From Hydrogenophaga borbori (lineage in GTDB: Bacteria; Pseudomonadota; Gammaproteobacteria; Burkholderiales; Burkholderiaceae_C), in NCBI RefSeq assembly GCF_003417535.1, contig NZ_QVLS01000008.1, positions 1-64,000 on the forward strand: 64,000 nt of DNA. Direction: 5' to 3'. The notes beneath the pieces are model-generated. The model saw only the letters and a list, made by a program, of their open reading frames with translations, was not told the origin of the DNA and searched no databases. The position numbers and the translations under genes are program-made. Shown here piece after piece: positions 60,288 through 64,000 of this stretch (the stretch's first letter is position 1; every line of letters starts with the position of its first letter).

Positions 60288-61310
60288 TCAGGCTCCTTCG
60301 AAACGCAGCAGGGCGCGGCCCGAGTTGCGGCCCGCCAGCTGCGCCTCGCTGAAAGACAGCAGCTCGTCCAGGCCGATGAAGCCGAGCTGCGGGGTCAGGC
60401 GGTCGAAGTCGGGTTTCCAGTCGCCGCCCAGGCGCGCCCACAGGCGGTGGCGCTGCTCCCAGGGCGCGTTGGCCACGATGCCCACGAGCTTGACGGCCCG
60501 CATGATGAAGGGCAGCACGCTGCCGTCGAAGCTGTTGCTGGCGGCGTTGCCCACGCAGGCCACGCAGCCCTGGTCCTGGGTGGAGCGCAGCAGCCAGGCC
60601 AGCAGGGGGCCGCCGACGTTGTCGATGGCCGCCGCGAACTGCGCCTTCTCCAGCGCGCGCGGGGGCGCGGCCAGGATCTGGCCCGCGTCGAGCACCTCGC
60701 TGGCGCCGGCGGCGCGCAGCGCCTCGGCCTGTTCCATGCGGCGCGTGATCGCGACCGCCCGGTGGCCTGTGCGGGCCAGGATGCCCAGCGCGCTCAGGGC
60801 CACGGCGCCGCCCGCGCCGGTGATCGCCACGGGCCCCGAGTCCGGCCGCAGGCCCTCCATCTGGAAGCGCTCCAGCGCCATGGCCGCGGTGAAGGCCGGC
60901 ACGCCGAGCGCGGCGCACTCCAGGGCCGTCAGGCCGGCGGGCAGGGCCTGCACGTGGGCCGCGGGCACGCGCACGATCTCCGAGAAGCCGCCGTCGAAGG
61001 CGATGCCGGTCTGGAAACCGTGCACCAGCACCGTCTGGCCCGGGGCGAACGCGGCGGCGTCCGAGCGCAGGACGTCGCCCACCAGCTCGATGCCGGCCAC
61101 ACGGGGGAAGCCGCTGATGATCTTGGCCTTGCCGTGCAGCGACAGGCAGTCCTTGAAGTTCACGCCCGCGTAGCGGTTGCGAATGACCACCTCGCCGGGG
61201 CTGAGATCGTCCAGCGTGAGTTCTTCCAGGCGGCTCTCGGCGCGGCCGTCCACCATATGGGTGCGAACGGCGCGAAAGCGCGGGGGGATGGCGGTGTGGG
61301 CGCTGGGCAT
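60288..61310 (-). CDS. AcuI/YhdH-family zinc-free medium-chain oxidoreductase
   Basis: 340 residues. MDR superfamily: N-terminal GroES-like part (GEVVIRNRYAGVNFKDCLSLHGKA spread over 40-65), nucleotide-binding ITGAGGAVALSALGILARTG, and LEC-AALGVPAFTAAMALE. The YhdH/AcuI branch reduces acryloyl-CoA or other short enoyl-CoA esters with NADPH and lacks zinc ligands, as here. It stands between acyl-CoA dehydrogenase and MaoC genes in one unit. The enoyl-CoA substrate is not known. Confidence 0.9.
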   Translation of the reverse strand: MPSAHTAIPPRFRAVRTHMVDGRAESRLEELTLDDLSPGEVVIRNRYAGVNFKDCLSLHGKAKIISGFPRVAGIELVGDVLRSDAAAFAPGQTVLVHGFQTGIAFDGGFSEIVRVPAAHVQALPAGLTALECAALGVPAFTAAMALERFQMEGLRPDSGPVAITGAGGAVALSALGILARTGHRAVAITRRMEQAEALRAAGASEVLDAGQILAAPPRALEKAQFAAAIDNVGGPLLAWLLRSTQDQGCVACVGNAASNSFDGSVLPFIMRAVKLVGIVANAPWEQRHRLWARLGGDWKPDFDRLTPQLGFIGLDELLSFSEAQLAGRNSGRALLRFEGA

Positions 61311-61339
61311 CGTTGATTGACCTCTCGTCTTGGCTTTGA

Positions 61340-62560
61340 TCAGTAGTCCACCAGGGAGCCTTCGTGCAGGCAGGGGTTGCGTTCGGCGCCGCGCGCGCGG
61401 CGCACCCAGTCCCGCCCGATCACGGTCTTGTGCACCTCGCTGGAGCCTTCGCCGATCTGGTTGAGCTTGGCGTCGCGGAAGAAGCGCTCCAGGGGGAAGT
61501 CCTGCAGGTAGCCGCGCCCGCCGGTGAGCTGCAGCGCGTCGGTGACGACTTTCATGCACAGGTCGGTGGCCTGCAGCTTGGCCATGGAGGCGTAGGTGGC
61601 GACGTCGGCGTCGCCGCGGTCGTACTTCTCGGCCACCAGGGACAGCAGCGCGCGCGAGGCCTCGATCTGCGTCGCCATGTCGGCCAGCATCCATTGCACG
61701 CCCTGGTGTTCGCCCAGGGTCTTGCCGAACACGCTGCGGTCGACGGCGTAGGCGGCGGCGATCTCCACCGCGCCGATCGCGCGGCCCAGGGCCATGGCGG
61801 CGTGGCCGATGCGCGCGCGCAGCAGGGCGTCCTGCGCCAGGCTGAAGCCCTCGCCCTCGGCGCCCAGGCGGTGCGAGGCCGGCACGGCCACCTGGGTCAA
61901 GCTGAGGGAGGCGATGGGCACGCCGTACCAGCCCAGCTTGCCCACGTCGGGGCTGATGGTGAAACCGGGTGCGTCGCGCGGCACCAGCGCGGCAAGAAAG
62001 GTCGAGGGCTCGTCCTCGGCGCAGCCCACGATGACGAACCAGTCGGCGGTGCTGGCGCGGGTGATGAACTTCTTGCGGCCGGTGATGCTGTAGCCGCCGG
62101 GCGTGCGCCGGAACACGGTCTTGAGGCCGCGCACGTCGGAGCCGGCCTCGGGTTCCGTCAGGCCGAAGGCGGCCTGCAGTTCGCCGGTGCACAGGCCGGG
62201 CACCAGCTGCTGCTTCAGGGCCTCGCTGGCGCCGGCCACGATGGCGCGCGTCGACAGGTCGGTGCCCGTGATGAGCGAGGCCGAGGTGCTGCACACGCGC
62301 CCCAGCTCTTCGATGATCCGGATGCGCAGCTGCTGTCGCGCGTCGCTGCCGCCATAGGCGCGCGGAAAGGCGGTGCCCACGATGCCCTCGCGGGCGAGCA
62401 GGCGGAAGTGGTCCCAGGCGAACACGTCCTGGCGGGCCACCTCGGCGGCCTGGGGGCCCAGGGTGTCGCGGCAGAGCCCGCGCACGCGCTGGACCATGGC
62501 CTGTTCGTCGCTGGTCAGTCGGTGCAGGAAGTGGTCGCCGAAGAGAGTGGGGTGGTTCAT
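61340..62560 (-). CDS. Acyl-CoA dehydrogenase (second copy)
   Basis: 406 residues. Signatures: LTEPEAGSDVRGLKTVF, ITGRKKFITRAS, VFGKTLGEHQGVQWMLADM, TGGRGYLQDFPLERFFRDAKL and the catalytic segment IGEGSSEVHKTVIGRDW. It is clearly diverged from the copy at 56396-57559, so it probably handles a different intermediate. First gene of the leftward unit with the AcuI-like and MaoC genes; its promoter region carries IclR site 2. Confidence 0.94.
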   Translation of the reverse strand: MNHPTLFGDHFLHRLTSDEQAMVQRVRGLCRDTLGPQAAEVARQDVFAWDHFRLLAREGIVGTAFPRAYGGSDARQQLRIRIIEELGRVCSTSASLITGTDLSTRAIVAGASEALKQQLVPGLCTGELQAAFGLTEPEAGSDVRGLKTVFRRTPGGYSITGRKKFITRASTADWFVIVGCAEDEPSTFLAALVPRDAPGFTISPDVGKLGWYGVPIASLSLTQVAVPASHRLGAEGEGFSLAQDALLRARIGHAAMALGRAIGAVEIAAAYAVDRSVFGKTLGEHQGVQWMLADMATQIEASRALLSLVAEKYDRGDADVATYASMAKLQATDLCMKVVTDALQLTGGRGYLQDFPLERFFRDAKLNQIGEGSSEVHKTVIGRDWVRRARGAERNPCLHEGSLVDY

Positions 62561-62614
62561 GGTGCGGGCCTTTGCGCGGCATCATGCGGCGCAGGGCAGG
62601 CCGAGTCGAGACGG

Positions 62615-62633
62615 TGTTTCGATGTGCGAAACG
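62615..62633. promoter_or_regulatory. IclR operator, site 2
   Basis: TGTTTCGATGTGCGAAACG matches site 1 (58449-58467) at 17 of 19 bases and keeps the TTTCG/CGAAA arms. It lies 55 bp upstream of the acyl-CoA dehydrogenase start and 114 bp before the CoA transferase start. Confidence 0.7.
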
Positions 62634-62746
62634 GCGCCTTGCGCCCGCGCCAGGGCGGTGGCCTGATGGGCGCTTCACACCGGCCGTGCCATGCCCCCGA
62701 CCCCTTGCCTTCGACCGTTCGCCCACGCGCCTGGGGAGTGCCCGCC

Positions 62747-63865
62747 ATGACGCGGCAAGGCCCGCTGGCCGGCCTGCGCGTGTTGGAGATCGAGGCGATC
62801 GGCCCGGTGCCGCTGGCCGCCATGCTGTTGTCCGACCTGGGCGCCGACGTGTTGCGGGTGGACCGGCCGGCGGCGCCCGAGCTCGGTGTGCCGCGCGACC
62901 CGCGCTTCGAGCTGAGCGCGCGCGGGCGCCGCTCCGTGGTCATCGATCTGAAGGAACCGGCCGGCGTCGAGCGCGCGCTGTGCCTCGCCGAGCGGGCCGA
63001 CATCCTTCTGGAGGGCATGCGCCCCGGCGTGATGGAGCGCCTGGGCCTGGGGCCCGACGAATGCCTGGCGCGCAACCCGAGGCTGGTCTATGGCCGCATG
63101 ACGGGCTGGGGCCAGCACGGTCCCTTGGCCGACACGGTGGGCCACGACATCAACTACATCGCCACCACCGGCGTGCTGCACGCCATCGGCCCGCGCGACG
63201 GGCCGCCGGCCGTGCCGCTCAACCTGGTGGGCGACTTTGGCGGCGGCGCCCTGGTGCTGGCCTTCGGCGTGCTGGCCGCGCTGCACGAAACGCGCGCCAG
63301 CGGCCAGGGCCAGGTGGTGGACGCCGCCATGGTCGATGGCTCGCTGGCCCTGCTGGCGCCCGTCATCGGCCGCTGGCAAAGCGGCGCCTGGCGCGATCAG
63401 CGCGAGGCGAACGCGCTCGATGGCGGCGCGCACTTCTACGGCTGCTACGCCACCTCGGACGGCCAGGCGGTGGCGGTGGGCGCCCTGGAGCCGCGCTTCT
63501 ACGCGGCGCTGCTCAAGGGCCTGGGTCTGTCGCCGGACGCGCTGCCGCCGCAGCACGACCGCAGCGCCTGGCCCGCGATGCGCGCGCGCCTGGCGGCCCT
63601 GTTCGCGCAGCACCCGCGCGAGCACTGGGTGAAGGTGTTCGAAGGCACCGAGGCCTGCGTGTCGCCGGTGCTGTCGATCGCCGAGGCCACGCGCAACGCC
63701 CACCTGCGGGCACGCGGCAGCCTGCTCGAGCTCGACGGCGTGCTGCAGCCGGCGCCCGTGCCCCGCTTCTCGCGCACGCCCGGCGCCGTGGCGGGGCCGC
63801 CGGTGCCGCGGGGCGGTGGCGGGGAGGACGCGCTGGCCGACTGGGGCCTGGCCGCCCCGGGCTAG
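62747..63865 (+). CDS. CaiB/BaiF-family CoA transferase or acyl-CoA racemase
   Basis: 372 residues from ATG 62747, with GGGAG upstream. N-terminal LAGLRVLEIEAIGPVPLAAMLLSDLGADVLRVDRP (spread), RSVVIDLKEPAGVERAL, and LVYGRMTGWGQHGPLADTVGHDINYIATTG. The last motif and the GPVP start resemble alpha-methylacyl-CoA racemase more than a formyl-CoA transferase, so it may racemise a 2-methylacyl-CoA. It is diverged from the copy at 58545. Divergent from the second acyl-CoA dehydrogenase and under the same putative IclR operator. Confidence 0.9.
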   Translation: MTRQGPLAGLRVLEIEAIGPVPLAAMLLSDLGADVLRVDRPAAPELGVPRDPRFELSARGRRSVVIDLKEPAGVERALCLAERADILLEGMRPGVMERLGLGPDECLARNPRLVYGRMTGWGQHGPLADTVGHDINYIATTGVLHAIGPRDGPPAVPLNLVGDFGGGALVLAFGVLAALHETRASGQGQVVDAAMVDGSLALLAPVIGRWQSGAWRDQREANALDGGAHFYGCYATSDGQAVAVGALEPRFYAALLKGLGLSPDALPPQHDRSAWPAMRARLAALFAQHPREHWVKVFEGTEACVSPVLSIAEATRNAHLRARGSLLELDGVLQPAPVPRFSRTPGAVAGPPVPRGGGGEDALADWGLAAPG

Positions 63866-63951
63866 GCGGTCCGGGGCGCGAATGCGCTGCGGTTTATCAT
63901 GCCCGGTTGCCCTGCACGAACCGCGCCTTGAACCCGATCCCGCCCGCCGAT

Positions 63952-64000
63952 ATGCCGCCCACCGACCTGAGCCCGGGCGATGCCGCCGCCCCACCCAAGG
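63952..64000 (+). CDS. Possible start of the next gene (partial)
   Basis: An open frame runs to the right edge from ATG 63952 (MPPTDLSPGDAAAPPK), with an in-frame TTG at 63928. The preceding region is somewhat AT-richer (GGTTTATCATGC). Too short to identify; the composition is Pro/Ala-rich. Confidence 0.3.
   Translation, partial: MPPTDLSPGDAAAPPK

Noticed and set aside
1..64000. CRISPR arrays, tRNA/rRNA genes, insertion sequences, prophage, integrative elements
   Set aside because: No regularly spaced repeats, no tRNA-like T-loop/acceptor patterns, no transposase or integrase motifs, and no compositional break were noticed while reading.

Overview
The window is a high-GC, densely packed bacterial chromosome segment. 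Gene content points to a betaproteobacterium of the order Burkholderiales, most like the Comamonadaceae (Hydrogenophaga/Acidovorax relatives): a PhaM-type PHA granule regulator, a DUF3567 protein, a Bug/TctC periplasmic binding protein, pilT-pilU, a ProQ/FinO-domain protein and many IclR, LysR and Lrp regulators. The assignment is an inference from family knowledge; no rRNA, tRNA, CRISPR array, phage or transposase gene was seen.

Layout. 1-4.1 kb: a broken-off gene end, a degenerate cyclase/TolB/TPR protein with a DMT-family transporter upstream of it, and, divergently, a small ORF for an 81-residue peptide with a near-perfect internal duplication followed at once by a DUF6065-like protein. 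4.1-8.1 kb: a 3-hydroxyisobutyrate dehydrogenase-type reductase, pilU, pilT and a YggS-type PLP protein. 8.2-14.2 kb: amino acid and amine catabolism (putR/putA, a JmjC-like cupin, a PuuA-like glutamine synthetase). 14.2-24 kb: signalling (PAS-GGDEF-EAL protein, giant multi-PAS histidine kinase with a coupled response regulator) around a biotinyl/carboxyltransferase fusion. 24-29.2 kb: GlcD-like oxidase, Hsp20, and a lipoprotein followed by two tandem trypsin-like proteases, one frameshifted. 29.2-44.8 kb: housekeeping and metabolic genes (purU, omega-aminotransferase, ChaN-like lipoprotein, AbrB transporter, FAA hydrolase with its IclR regulator, DksA-like protein, enoyl-CoA hydratase, phaM, FIST protein, ProQ, XRE regulator, MFS-acyltransferase fusion).

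44.8-49.4 kb holds a hybrid histidine kinase, two genes of unknown function and a NarL-type response regulator; the two unknown genes share a 26-bp upstream element. 49.5-52.9 kb: ssb, a ClC channel and an MFS exporter. 52.9-63.9 kb is an acyl-CoA catabolic regulon of unknown substrate, made of two divergent transcription units. An almost identical 19-bp IclR-type palindrome lies in both divergent promoter regions, so one IclR regulator probably controls both CoA-transferase/acyl-CoA dehydrogenase pairs.

The most novel-looking items are the repeat peptide with its DUF6065-like partner (3078-4131), the IclR regulon at 53-64 kb, and the 26-bp element linking two unknown genes next to a two-component system. 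Several convergent genes are closed by recognisable intrinsic terminators, and several divergent intergenic regions carry clear palindromes or direct repeats, listed as regulatory features.
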